This document shows positions 1 to 5,316 of a stretch of DNA of 9,052 nt, piece after piece (position 1 is the first letter of the stretch; each line of letters begins with the position of its first letter). This stretch comes from Oscillospiraceae bacterium (GTDB taxonomy: Bacteria > Bacillota > Clostridia > Oscillospirales > Oscillospiraceae). Location of the stretch: NCBI GenBank assembly GCA_031264545.1, contig JAISDV010000039.1, positions 1 through 9,052 of the forward strand, written 5' to 3'. The position numbers and the translations under genes were made by a program. The notes under the pieces are model-generated. The model worked only from the letters and a program-made list of their open reading frames with translations. It made no database searches and was not told the origin of the DNA.

Positions 1-57
1 AATAGCCAGCGTTGTAGACGCCTTGACAGCCGAAGCGATACGCGATAAGTCTTTCAT
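1..57 (-). CDS. 5' end of an unidentified minus-strand gene (partial)
   Basis: Only the first 19 codons are in the window (MKDLSRIASAVKASTTLAI); the rest lies beyond base 1. The ATG is the complement of 55-57. It is preceded on the minus strand by a good Shine-Dalgarno (GGAAGG, complement of about 67-72) at normal spacing, and further upstream by a perfect consensus promoter, so this is very likely a real, well-expressed gene. The peptide is too short to assign a family; it has a few basic residues and turns mildly hydrophobic at its end, but a signal peptide cannot be claimed. It is divergent from the MFS gene, an arrangement in which a regulator is common, but nothing in these residues shows a DNA-binding domain. 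Confidence 0.7.
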   Translation of the reverse strand, partial: MKDLSRIASAVKASTTLAI

Positions 58-91
58 AAACTTGCACCTTCCGCTTACCTGAAATTGAAAT

Positions 92-128
92 CGCAAATCT
101 TAAGCTTTGCGGACATCCAGGGCGCAAA
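92..128 (-). promoter_or_regulatory. Leader with alternative 6-bp pairings upstream of the first gene
   Basis: In the minus-strand leader (about 80 nt between the predicted transcription start near 140 and the ATG at 57) the hexamer TTTGCG occurs twice (complement of 123-128 and of 92-97) and its complement CGCAAA occurs once between them (complement of 106-111). The central copy can pair with either outer copy but not both. On the plus strand this appears as a direct repeat of cgcaaatc at 92-99 and 123-130. It could be a switchable leader, a pair of protein-binding half-sites, or chance. No known riboswitch class is recognised. Confidence 0.25.
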
Positions 129-146
129 TCCAAGACCGGCACGCCC

Positions 147-175
147 ATTATAATCCCCCGGCCGCCGGATGTCAA
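147..175 (-). promoter_or_regulatory. Consensus sigma-A promoter of the left-edge gene
   Basis: On the minus strand, TTGACA (complement of 170-175) and TATAAT (complement of 147-152) are separated by exactly 17 bases, a 12-of-12 match to the housekeeping promoter consensus. The predicted start near 140 gives a leader of about 80 nt before the ATG at 57. Confidence 0.85.
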
Positions 176-241
176 AACGAAACAGGCGCGATCTGAAACC
201 GCCGTCTCGTTTTATGATCCCAGGCTTTCATATCCAATAGC

Positions 242-270
242 TTGATATTGTTTGTGTTTTCGCGTATAAT
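242..270 (+). promoter_or_regulatory. Promoter of the MFS-DUF4180 operon
   Basis: TTGATA (242-247) and TATAAT (265-270) are 17 bases apart, an 11-of-12 match to the sigma-A consensus. The predicted start near 277 leaves a leader of about 30 nt before the ATG at 308. The promoter is divergent from the one at 147-175 with about 65 bp between the -35 boxes. I see no strong operator palindrome between them, only 7-base inverted arms at 174-180 and 208-214. Confidence 0.8.
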
Positions 271-307
271 CGGGCGTGCATGTTATTTTTAGGGGGGTAA
301 ACCGTTT

Positions 308-1555
308 ATGGACCGCTGGGAACGCAACGCAACATTTTTTGTCGCCGGGCAATTCCTGTCCACGTTCGGCTCGATGCTGGTGCAGCACGCGGTCACCTGG
401 CATATCACGCTGCAGACCCAGTCCAGCGGGGTGATGACGATATTCACCTGCGCCGCGCTGCTGCCGATGGTATTTATCTCTCCATTTGCGGGCGTATGGG
501 CAGACAGGTATAACCGAAAATATCTGGTGAACCTCTCCGACGGCGCGATCGCCCTTGTGACCCTCGCCGTCGCCCTTCTGCACTTTTCCGGTTTTCAGAG
601 CATCTGGGTCCTGCTGGCGGCGGTGATGGCGCGGAGCGCCGGCCAGGGCGTGCAGCAGCCGGCGGCGCATGCCCTGATCCCGCAGCTCGTTCCGCAGGCG
701 CATCTGGCGCGGTTCAACGGCCTGCAGAGCGCGGCGCAATCGCTGACCATGTTCGCCGCGCCTATGGTGAGCGGGGCGCTCCTGACCTTCCTGCCGATCG
801 CGTATATCTTTCTGATCGATATCGTAACTGCCGCCATCGGTATCGCCATTGTCTTTTTCTGTGTGAAGACGGCGCGCCCCCCGAAGACCGAAGAAAAAAA
901 AGCGGGCGCTAAGGCCCATTTCCATGAGATAGCGGAGGGGCTTCGGCATATCGGCGGCACGCCGTGGCTGAAAACCCTGTTTATCGCCTTTACGCTGTTT
1001 TCGGTCCTGGCGTCGCCCGCCGCTATGTTGACGCCGCTGCAGGTGGCGCGTACCTTCGGAGACGACGTCTGGCGGCTTACGGCGATTGAAATCCTCTTTG
1101 CGGCCGGCATGACCTTAGGCAGTATTATCATGTCCGCCTGGGGCGGCTTCAAAAACAAAGCGAAAACAATGGTGTTCGCCTGGCTGTCGTTCGGCGTGAC
1201 CACTGTCCTTTTCGGCGTTATTCCGAATTTTTGGGTCTATCTTGGCGTTATGCTTCTCTGCGGCTGCACCGTGCCGCTTTTCAACACCGCCAGCATGACG
1301 CTCATGCAGTCGAAAATCCCGCCGGAGCTGATGGGACGGATTTTCGGCGCGGTAACCATGCTCAGCGGGCTTGCCATGCCGGTGGGGATGCTGCTGTTCG
1401 GCCCGCTCGGGGATGTTATAAAAATCGAATGGCTGCTTATTGTAACGGGCGTAATGCTGATTTTAGGCGGCTTCGTCCTGCGCGGGCGCAAAGAACTTTT
1501 TCGGATATGCGAAGAATTGCACACGCCGCAAACGGAGGCGGACCCCACATGCTGA
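308..1555 (+). CDS. MFS transporter, DHA3 (macrolide-efflux-like) family
   Basis: This 415-residue inner-membrane protein has the length and pattern of a 12-helix major facilitator antiporter. After a first helix near residues 8-28 the TM2-TM3 loop carries motif A as GVWADRYNRK (62-71), with the usual Asp and Arg residues. The VPQAHLARFNGLQSAAQS stretch (about 128-145) and the IPPELMGRIFGAV stretch before the eleventh helix are typical of the DHA3 drug-efflux family (MefA-like). A charged cytoplasmic loop with KTEEKK (about 190-210) separates the two six-helix halves. The start has a strong Shine-Dalgarno (AGGGGGG, 291-297). Family membership suggests proton-driven export of a drug or other amphipathic compound; the substrate cannot be read from sequence. 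It heads a short operon with the DUF4180 gene. Confidence 0.92.
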   Translation: MDRWERNATFFVAGQFLSTFGSMLVQHAVTWHITLQTQSSGVMTIFTCAALLPMVFISPFAGVWADRYNRKYLVNLSDGAIALVTLAVALLHFSGFQSIWVLLAAVMARSAGQGVQQPAAHALIPQLVPQAHLARFNGLQSAAQSLTMFAAPMVSGALLTFLPIAYIFLIDIVTAAIGIAIVFFCVKTARPPKTEEKKAGAKAHFHEIAEGLRHIGGTPWLKTLFIAFTLFSVLASPAAMLTPLQVARTFGDDVWRLTAIEILFAAGMTLGSIIMSAWGGFKNKAKTMVFAWLSFGVTTVLFGVIPNFWVYLGVMLLCGCTVPLFNTASMTLMQSKIPPELMGRIFGAVTMLSGLAMPVGMLLFGPLGDVIKIEWLLIVTGVMLILGGFVLRGRKELFRICEELHTPQTEADPTC

Positions 1556-1587
1556 TCACGGATTTGATTGCTGAAAGGGCCGGGTGA
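1549..1587 (+). CDS. Possible 12-codon bridging ORF (MLITDLIAERAG)
   Basis: This tiny ORF starts with an ATG inside the last codons of the MFS gene (MFS stop at 1553-1555). It ends in a TGA (1585-1587) that overlaps a GTG at 1584-1586, which is in frame with the DUF4180 gene. A GGAGG lies at 1534-1538, ten bases before its ATG. Overlaps of this kind are typical of translational coupling, so it may pass ribosomes from one gene to the next across the 34-base gap. Equally it may be chance: it is short and its conservation is unknown. Its LITD tetrapeptide also occurs near the start of the DUF4180 protein, which could reflect an old partial duplication or nothing. Confidence 0.3.
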   Translation: MLITDLIAERAG

Positions 1588-1589
1588 AT

Positions 1590-1937
1590 ATGGACATAAA
1601 AATCGTGAACGGCGTGGCCGTCGTCACAGGCAGGGAGATTCTTATCACCGACGCGCAGTCTATGCTGGACCTGATCGCCACGGTGCAATATGACCACGGC
1701 TGCGACCGTATTGCGTTGTATAAAGAGGCCCTTACGGAGGACTTTTTCAAGCTCGCCACCGGACTTGCCGGGGAGATTTTGCAAAAGGTGGTCAACTACC
1801 GAAAGAAACTGGCTGTCATCGGGGATTTCGCAGCTTATACCGGTAAACCGCTGCGGGATTTTATCTATGAAAGCAATAAAGGCAGCGCCGTGTTCTTTGT
1901 GCGCACGGAGGCCGAGGCCGTCATGAAATTGCAATAA
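1590..1937 (+). CDS. DUF4180 domain protein
   Basis: This small soluble protein of 115 residues is recognisable as a full-length DUF4180 member by remembered family pattern. Marks are EILITDAQSMLDLIATVQY (16-34), the CDRIALYKEALTEDFF block (38-53), the GEILQKVVNYRKKLAVIGDF block (61-80) and DFIYESN (90-96). The biochemical role of the family is unknown to me; its alternating strands and helices look like a compact alpha/beta fold, and no catalytic motif is obvious. I prefer the ATG at 1590 because family members begin about here; the in-frame GTG at 1584, only four bases after GAAAGGG (1573-1579), would add Met-Asn. It lies 34 bp after the MFS gene on the same strand with no promoter between, so the two are probably co-transcribed and perhaps act together. 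The stop codon is inside the terminator stem. Confidence 0.85.
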   Translation: MDIKIVNGVAVVTGREILITDAQSMLDLIATVQYDHGCDRIALYKEALTEDFFKLATGLAGEILQKVVNYRKKLAVIGDFAAYTGKPLRDFIYESNKGSAVFFVRTEAEAVMKLQ

Positions 1938-1972
1938 GAGCGGGGAGCCTGTATGACTTCCCGCTCTTATTG
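1932..1972. terminator. Bidirectional terminator hairpin between convergent genes
   Basis: The arms caataagagcggg (1932-1944) and cccgctcttattg (1960-1972) are perfect complements, and three more pairs (one G-U) extend the stem to 16 bp around a 9-base loop. The TAA of the DUF4180 gene is inside the left arm. The U-rich part is inside the stem rather than after it, so the run is weak. Its place between the convergent DUF4180 and membrane-protein genes supports use from both sides. Confidence 0.65.
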
Positions 1973-2019
1973 AGCTATTAGAACCTGTACTCATAACGCG
2001 TTCTGACTGCCTGCAATAT

Positions 2020-2583
2020 TCAAAACCTGTATGTGTTATGTTTCCTGTATTTGCTGTAGAAAATAATGCTGTCAATCACGTCTGTCACAAACAACAGCTG
2101 CAATACCACGTGAAAAACACACTGTCTTTTCGTGAGGTGTCCGCCCCGCTTTAAGCGAATAATATGCGGTATAGTATAAGCGGACGTTGCCAGCAGCATT
2201 AAATATGTATACCCAATCCCAAAAGGAATGAAAATCCATAGAAACATCATGAACGGATTAAAGGCACCGATGACAAAAACAACAGCCCATAATACGAAAT
2301 TAATTAAAAAGAAGGGTACAAGTCCTATTTTGAACGCAAGTATTGTGCCGAAAGAGTCGTTCATTCCCACGTGATATAAAGAAGCCATATACGCTTTTAT
2401 TCCGCGAATAATGTTGATTACGGCAAGGACAACGGATAACAGCAAAAACCCAAACAGAAAATAGGCCAACGGGGGTATTTGGTAATCGGCAGTTACGGAT
2501 TCAGGCATAAACTTAAAAGTCAGAACAAGAAATATCTGGACTAAATACAACGCCGCCAGTAACGCAGATAAATTCTTTTTCAT
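2020..2583 (-). CDS. Hypothetical multi-pass membrane protein, AT-rich gene
   Basis: The 187-residue product is strongly hydrophobic. I see likely transmembrane segments near residues 5-24, 38-60, 83-108, 112-137 and a weaker one near 155-176. Basic loops (RGIKAY 60-65, RLKRGGHLTKR 143-153) and a basic tail (SKYRKHNTYRF) suggest cytoplasmic stretches. I do not recognise the family and see no transporter or enzyme motif. The ATG has a good Shine-Dalgarno (GAGAGGAA, complement of about 2589-2596). Its composition is unlike its neighbours: bases 2221-2340 hold 41 G/C of 120, against 87 of 120 for 3661-3780 in the transketolase gene. It therefore may have been acquired recently, and it sits between a palindromic promoter and a tRNA operon. 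It appears to be transcribed alone. Confidence 0.8.
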   Translation of the reverse strand: MKKNLSALLAALYLVQIFLVLTFKFMPESVTADYQIPPLAYFLFGFLLLSVVLAVINIIRGIKAYMASLYHVGMNDSFGTILAFKIGLVPFFLINFVLWAVVFVIGAFNPFMMFLWIFIPFGIGYTYLMLLATSAYTIPHIIRLKRGGHLTKRQCVFHVVLQLLFVTDVIDSIIFYSKYRKHNTYRF

Positions 2584-2827
2584 ATATCATTCCTCTCCGT
2601 CCGGTAATGACTGCAAACTTTTCCCCTAGTATTTATAGTTTGCCCACGGCAAACTATAAATGCTGCCATGCGGCGCGTCCCGCACCGCGGCATTAAATCC
2701 AAGCGCGCACACGCAGTGCGCACATGCGTGTAAAAAGTCTACCACATATCATGGCAAAAGAAAAGCAGGCGGATACAAATACGCCGCCCCGTTTTTCATA
2801 TCGCTATATCTTCCGGACATACGACAA
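2584..2827. other. Intergenic stretch without a gene
   Basis: No convincing coding region lies here. Going up from the membrane-protein start it holds the Shine-Dalgarno and leader of that gene, the palindrome at 2631-2661, and an alternating purine-pyrimidine stretch at 2703-2732 that contains two competing 6-bp hairpins (gcgcac/gtgcgc and cacgca/tgcgtg). The rest (2733-2827) shows nothing I can interpret. Short frames crossing it run on into the tRNA genes and are not real. Confidence 0.6.
2631..2661. promoter_or_regulatory. Perfect 14-bp palindrome forming a symmetric promoter/operator
   Basis: The arms atttatagtttgcc (2631-2644) and ggcaaactataaat (2648-2661) are perfect complements around cac. 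Read on the minus strand they give TTTATA (complement of 2655-2660), 17 bases, then TATAAA (complement of 2632-2637), a fair sigma-A promoter with a start near 2625 and a leader of about 42 nt before the ATG at 2583. By symmetry the same spacing exists on the plus strand. A dyad covering a whole promoter is what a repressor operator looks like; a hairpin role in RNA is the alternative. Confidence 0.45.
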
Positions 2828-2863
2828 ATCCGAACCCGTTTCCGATTGGAAACGGGTTCGGAT
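2828..2863 (-). terminator. Terminator hairpin of the tRNA operon
   Basis: A perfect 16-bp inverted repeat (arms 2828-2843 and 2848-2863, loop gatt) begins ten bases beyond the CCA end of tRNA-Val. On the minus strand the stem is followed by a short, imperfect U-rich stretch (TTTGT including the last stem base). Position and stem strength support termination or 3' protection of the tRNA transcript; the weak U-run lowers certainty. Confidence 0.65.
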
Positions 2864-2873
2864 CATATTGAAC

Positions 2874-2950
2874 TGGTGGAGACTAATGGGCTCGAACCAT
2901 CGACCTCATGCGTGTGAAGCATGCGCTCTAACCAGCTGAGCTAAGCCTCC
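2874..2950 (-). tRNA. tRNA-Val (anticodon CAC)
   Basis: The 77-nt minus-strand cloverleaf folds fully: acceptor GGAGGCT/AGTCTCC (one G-U), D stem GCTC/GAGC, anticodon stem CATGC/GCATG around TTCACAC, and T arm GATGG-TTCGAGC-CCATT, with discriminator A and encoded CCA. Positions 34-36 are CAC, which reads the GUG valine codon; A35, C36 and A73 agree with valine identity. It is last in the three-tRNA transcript. This isoacceptor is often dispensable because a UAC tRNA can read GUG; its presence suits a GC-rich genome using GUG heavily. Confidence 0.93.
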
Positions 2951-2987
2951 GTTTGCGGAAAAGGACTGCCTGCGCGTCTTGAAGCCG

Positions 2988-3062
2988 TGGTGACCCGTAC
3001 GGGATTCGAACCCATGTTACCGCCGTGAAAGGGCGGTGTCTTAACCACTTGACCAACGGGCC
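2988..3062 (-). tRNA. tRNA-Glu (anticodon TTC)
   Basis: The 75-nt minus-strand gene has acceptor GGCCCGT/ACGGGTC, anticodon stem CCGCC/GGCGG around CTTTCAC (anticodon TTC, glutamate codons GAA and GAG), T arm ATGGG-TTCGAAT-CCCGT, discriminator G equivalent at the end of the acceptor region and encoded CCA. It is the middle gene of the tRNA operon, 37 bases before tRNA-Val. Confidence 0.95.
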
Positions 3063-3069
3063 ATAGGCG

Positions 3070-3094
3070 CGGGAGCAAGGTGAAAATGCTCCCG
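3070..3094. repeat. Hairpin in the tRNA-Met/tRNA-Glu spacer
   Basis: cgggagca (3070-3077) and tgctcccg (3087-3094) are perfect 8-base complements around a 9-base loop, and they fill most of the 35-base spacer. On the tRNA (minus) strand no U-run follows, so it is unlikely to terminate; a role in spacing or nuclease processing of the precursor is an inference. On the plus strand the stem is followed by tttt, but no plus-strand gene leads into it. Confidence 0.4.
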
Positions 3095-3097
3095 TTT

Positions 3098-3174
3098 TGG
3101 TAGCGGCGACTGGATTTGAACCAGTGACACTCCGGGTATGAACCGAATGCTCTAGCCAACTGAGCTACGCCGCC
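3098..3174 (-). tRNA. Elongator tRNA-Met (anticodon CAT)
   Basis: The 77-nt minus-strand gene has acceptor GGCGGCG/CGCCGCT with a G-U type end pair, D stem GCTC/GAGC, anticodon stem TTCGG/CCGGA around TTCATAC (anticodon CAT), T arm CACTGG-TTCAAAT-CCAGT and encoded CCA. It closely resembles the elongator methionine tRNA of Bacillus. It lacks the unpaired first acceptor base and the three G-C pairs of the anticodon stem expected for initiator tRNA. A tRNA-Ile with lysidine at C34 also has a CAT gene anticodon, but the body matches Met better. It is first in the operon, about 24 bases after the predicted transcription start. Confidence 0.9.
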
Positions 3175-3204
3175 ATTTTAACTTCCGCCGAACAGGTAAA
3201 TGTT

Positions 3205-3233
3205 ATTATACTAAACAAGTATTCCCGTGTCAA
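3205..3233 (-). promoter_or_regulatory. Consensus promoter of the tRNA operon
   Basis: On the minus strand TTGACA (complement of 3228-3233) and TATAAT (complement of 3205-3210) are separated by 17 bases, a perfect sigma-A match as expected for a stable-RNA operon. Predicted start is near 3198, giving a short leader before tRNA-Met. Confidence 0.9.
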
Positions 3234-3283
3234 CACTTAAAAATCACATTTTTCGTCCCGCCTCCGCCGTTCCCGCGGGGGTG

Positions 3284-3316
3284 AAAAAGGCGGTGCTTTG
3301 CTTTCAAAACACCGCC
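3284..3316 (-). terminator. Rho-independent terminator of the transketolase operon
   Basis: On the minus strand GGCGGTG (complement of 3310-3316) and CACCGCC (complement of 3289-3295) form a 7-bp GC-rich stem, extendable past one mismatch by A-T pairs, directly followed by TTTTT (complement of 3284-3288). It begins 24 bases past the stop of the C-terminal transketolase gene. Confidence 0.88.
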
Positions 3317-3340
3317 CGAACACCGATTTCACGTTCGGCT

Positions 3341-4279
3341 TCACTTCTTGCGCCTGAGTACCTTTTCGATGCCGGCCACAACGCCGTCCGCGTCCACGCC
3401 GTATTTCGCGAGGAGCTCGGCATAGGCGCCCGATTCGGTAAAAACATCCTGAATCCCGACAAACTCCGTCGGCACGCCCGCGCCGCCCCAAGCAAGCACC
3501 TCGGCCACCGCGCCGCCAAGCCCGCCGCAGATATTGTGCTCCTCGGCCGTAACGATCGCGCCCGTTTCCCGCGCGCAGCTGAGGGTCAGCTCCCTGTCGA
3601 TAGGCTTTACGCTGTACATATCCACAACGCGGACGGAGACGCCCTCCCGCGCCATGATTTCCGCCGCCTCGAGCGCCTTATGCACAAGCAGGCCGCAGGC
3701 GATCACGGTGACGTCGCTGCCCGCGCGGACAAGCGCGCCCTTCCCCAGCGCGAAGCGCGTTCCGGGGGCATAGAGGTCGGGATAAACGTCGCGCGAGAGA
3801 CGCAGGTACAGGGGGCCGACATGCCCGGCGGCGAATTCCGTCGCCCAGCGTGTGCCCGTTTCATCCGAGGGGACAATGATCTTCATATTCGGCAGGCTGC
3901 GCATAACGGCGAGGTCCTCTGTCGCGTGGTGCGTCGCGCCGTCAAAAGCATCGGACATGCCGCAGTAAGCGCCGCCCAGCTTAACGTTAAGGCTGCCGTA
4001 ACAGACCTGTGCGCGGGTCGCAATCAAGCCCAGCGTGGTCAGAAACACCGTAAAAGTATTGACAAAGGGGATCTTCCCGACGGTGGCAAGCCCCGCCGCA
4101 GTGGCGACCATGTTGCTCTCGGCAATACCCATATTGAAAAACCTGTCCGGGAAGGCCTTGCCGAAAATACCGCTCTTGGTGGAACCGGCCAGGTCAGCGT
4201 CGAGCACGACAATATCTTTATTCTTCTCTCCAAGCTCCGCGAGAACGGAGCCGTAAACCTCTCTGATTGCCTTTGCCAT
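3341..4279 (-). CDS. Transketolase, C-terminal subunit
   Basis: The 312-residue cytosolic protein is the pyrimidine-binding plus C-terminal half of transketolase, which moves two-carbon ketol units between sugar phosphates in the non-oxidative pentose phosphate pathway with thiamine diphosphate. It shows FFNMGIAESNM (47-57), whose Glu54 is the residue that activates the cofactor, the THHATEDLAVMR block (116-127) typical of the subunit, and a C-terminal domain with a transketolase-type ERELTLSC-like helix and a GGLGGAVAE turn (near 250). Length fits stand-alone C-terminal subunits of Firmicutes and archaea. Its ATG overlaps the TGA of the upstream N-terminal subunit (TGATG), so translation is probably coupled for equal amounts. 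Related dehydrogenase or DXP synthase halves are less likely because the partner is a clear transketolase N-half. Confidence 0.95.
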   Translation of the reverse strand: MAKAIREVYGSVLAELGEKNKDIVVLDADLAGSTKSGIFGKAFPDRFFNMGIAESNMVATAAGLATVGKIPFVNTFTVFLTTLGLIATRAQVCYGSLNVKLGGAYCGMSDAFDGATHHATEDLAVMRSLPNMKIIVPSDETGTRWATEFAAGHVGPLYLRLSRDVYPDLYAPGTRFALGKGALVRAGSDVTVIACGLLVHKALEAAEIMAREGVSVRVVDMYSVKPIDRELTLSCARETGAIVTAEEHNICGGLGGAVAEVLAWGGAGVPTEFVGIQDVFTESGAYAELLAKYGVDADGVVAGIEKVLRRKK

Positions 4280-5109
4280 CAGTTTTCACCTCCGAGTTCA
4301 GCTATGGCCTTTGCCAAATCGTCCGCCGACAGGGGCTTGCCGTGCCACGCGGCCTTGCCTTCCATAAAGGAGACGCCCTTGCTTTTGACCGTGTCCGCAA
4401 TCAGGACGCTCGGACCCTCCGTGCAGTCTTTTGCCGTGGCAAAGGCCGCGTCAAGCGCCGCAAGGTCGTGCCCGTCGACACGGATCACATTCCAGCCGAA
4501 GGCACGCCACTTGCCTTCAATATCGCCTATGGGCATGATCTCGTCGGTCGTGCCGTCGAGCTGTACCCGGTTGTAGTCCACAACGGCGGTGAGATTCGCG
4601 AGCCGGTATTTTTGGGCGGACATCGCCGCCTCCCAGACGGCGCCTTCGTTGAGCTCGCCGTCGCCGAGAACCGCGTAAACCCGGGCGGGGCTGCCGTTGA
4701 GCCTCAGTCCCAGCGCCATACCCTGCGCCGCGGACAGGCCGATGCCGAGCGGGCCGGAGGGCATTTCCACGCCGGGCGTATGGTTCGAAGGGTGTCCCTG
4801 CAGCTGGCTGTCGATATGGCGCAGGGTCGACATACTGTCCTTTGGCAGGAAGCCCTTTTCGATCAGGTTGCGGTACAGCATGGGCGCGGCATGGCCCTTG
4901 CACAGCACCAGGCGGTCGCGGTCGGGATCGTCCGGCTTTGCGACGTCGATATTCATCAGCGCCTGATAGAGCAGTGTCAGTATCTCGCATACGGAAAGCG
5001 AACCGCCCGGATGGCCGGACTGCACCCCATATATGGCCTTCAGCACATCGATGCGGAAGCTTCGGCAGGTTTCGCGAAGCGCCCCTATGCGCCTTTCTGT
5101 AAGTGGCAT
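4279..5109 (-). CDS. Transketolase, N-terminal subunit
   Basis: The 276-residue cytosolic protein is the diphosphate-binding half of transketolase. Visible motifs are SGHPGGS (31-37), CKGHAAP (70-76), the GPLGIGLSAAQGMA stretch (119-132) and the thiamine diphosphate motif beginning GDGELNEGAVWEA (149-161) and ending with the metal-binding N180. It cannot act alone and needs the C-terminal subunit encoded immediately downstream, with which it overlaps by one base. The ATG (complement of 5107-5109) follows a strong Shine-Dalgarno (GGAGG, complement of about 5118-5122). No frameshift lies between the halves: the break falls at the normal domain boundary, so this is the regular two-gene form and not a broken single gene. 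Which sugar phosphates it prefers cannot be told from sequence. Confidence 0.95.
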   Translation of the reverse strand: MPLTERRIGALRETCRSFRIDVLKAIYGVQSGHPGGSLSVCEILTLLYQALMNIDVAKPDDPDRDRLVLCKGHAAPMLYRNLIEKGFLPKDSMSTLRHIDSQLQGHPSNHTPGVEMPSGPLGIGLSAAQGMALGLRLNGSPARVYAVLGDGELNEGAVWEAAMSAQKYRLANLTAVVDYNRVQLDGTTDEIMPIGDIEGKWRAFGWNVIRVDGHDLAALDAAFATAKDCTEGPSVLIADTVKSKGVSFMEGKAAWHGKPLSADDLAKAIAELGGEN

Positions 5110-5149
5110 GATTTTTTACCTCCGTCCTTAATTGACCTTAACTATGCTT

Positions 5150-5172
5150 CCGCAGAGAAAAATACGCTGCGG
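5150..5172 (-). promoter_or_regulatory. Small hairpin in the transketolase leader
   Basis: ccgcag (5150-5155) and ctgcgg (5167-5172) can form a 6-bp stem with an 11-base AT-rich loop in the leader, about 40 bases before the ATG. It begins a few bases after the predicted transcription start near 5180 and may simply protect the 5' end. No known riboswitch, including the thiamine diphosphate (TPP) class, is recognisable here. Confidence 0.3.
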
Positions 5173-5186
5173 TTTATGTCCCTTAT

Positions 5187-5215
5187 AAAATATAACAAAT
5201 ACCGCCTTCCGTCAA
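5187..5215 (-). promoter_or_regulatory. Promoter of the transketolase operon
   Basis: On the minus strand TTGACG (complement of 5210-5215) and TATTTT (complement of 5187-5192) are 17 bases apart; a TATATT two bases nearer is an alternative -10. The leader is about 70 nt. The promoter is divergent from that of the Mrp gene, with about 37 bases between the two -35 boxes, which contain the palindrome gccggccggc (5230-5239). Confidence 0.65.
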
Positions 5216-5251
5216 GCCGTCTGCGGCATGCCGGCCGGCAAAGTGCGGTCA

Positions 5252-5279
5252 TTGACATTTTCCGGTTTCAGTATATAAT
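5252..5279 (+). promoter_or_regulatory. Promoter of the Mrp-lipoprotein unit
   Basis: TTGACA (5252-5257) and TATAAT (5274-5279), both perfect hexamers, are separated by 16 bases. The predicted start near 5286 leaves only about 10 nt before the TTG at 5296 but about 30 nt before the ATG at 5317, which supports the later start. Confidence 0.85.
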
Positions 5280-5316
5280 GATCCCGTAATTCGGTTTGGA
5301 AGGGATGGGCTTATGT

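Noticed and set aside
212..949. 245-codon minus-strand open frame opposite the MFS start
   Set aside because: It covers the MFS promoter, has a low-complexity basic product and no homology pattern, while the plus-strand MFS gene has motif A and a strong ribosome site.
2660..2939. Short plus-strand frames ending in peptides such as NGLEPSTSCV and GSNHRPHACE
   Set aside because: These are the familiar artefactual translations of the strand opposite a tRNA; the tRNA-Val cloverleaf explains the bases.
2874..2950. tRNA-His (GTG) reading of the CAC-containing anticodon loop
   Set aside because: The 5-bp CATGC/GCATG stem fixes the loop as TTCACAC, so positions 34-36 are CAC (valine); there is also no extra 5' G of tRNA-His.
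3227..4576. 449-codon plus-strand open frame opposite the C-terminal transketolase gene
   Set aside because: It is antisense to a gene with clear transketolase motifs, has no recognisable domain, is low-complexity in Arg/Ala/His, and arises because the GC-rich codon bias removes stops from the opposite strand.
3341..5109. Single transketolase broken by a frameshift
   Set aside because: The two parts each have their own start, a TGATG overlap and a break at the domain boundary, the normal two-gene form.
4267..5289. 340-codon plus-strand open frame opposite the N-terminal transketolase gene
   Set aside because: Antisense shadow of a confident gene; it also crosses the transketolase promoter and no family pattern is visible.
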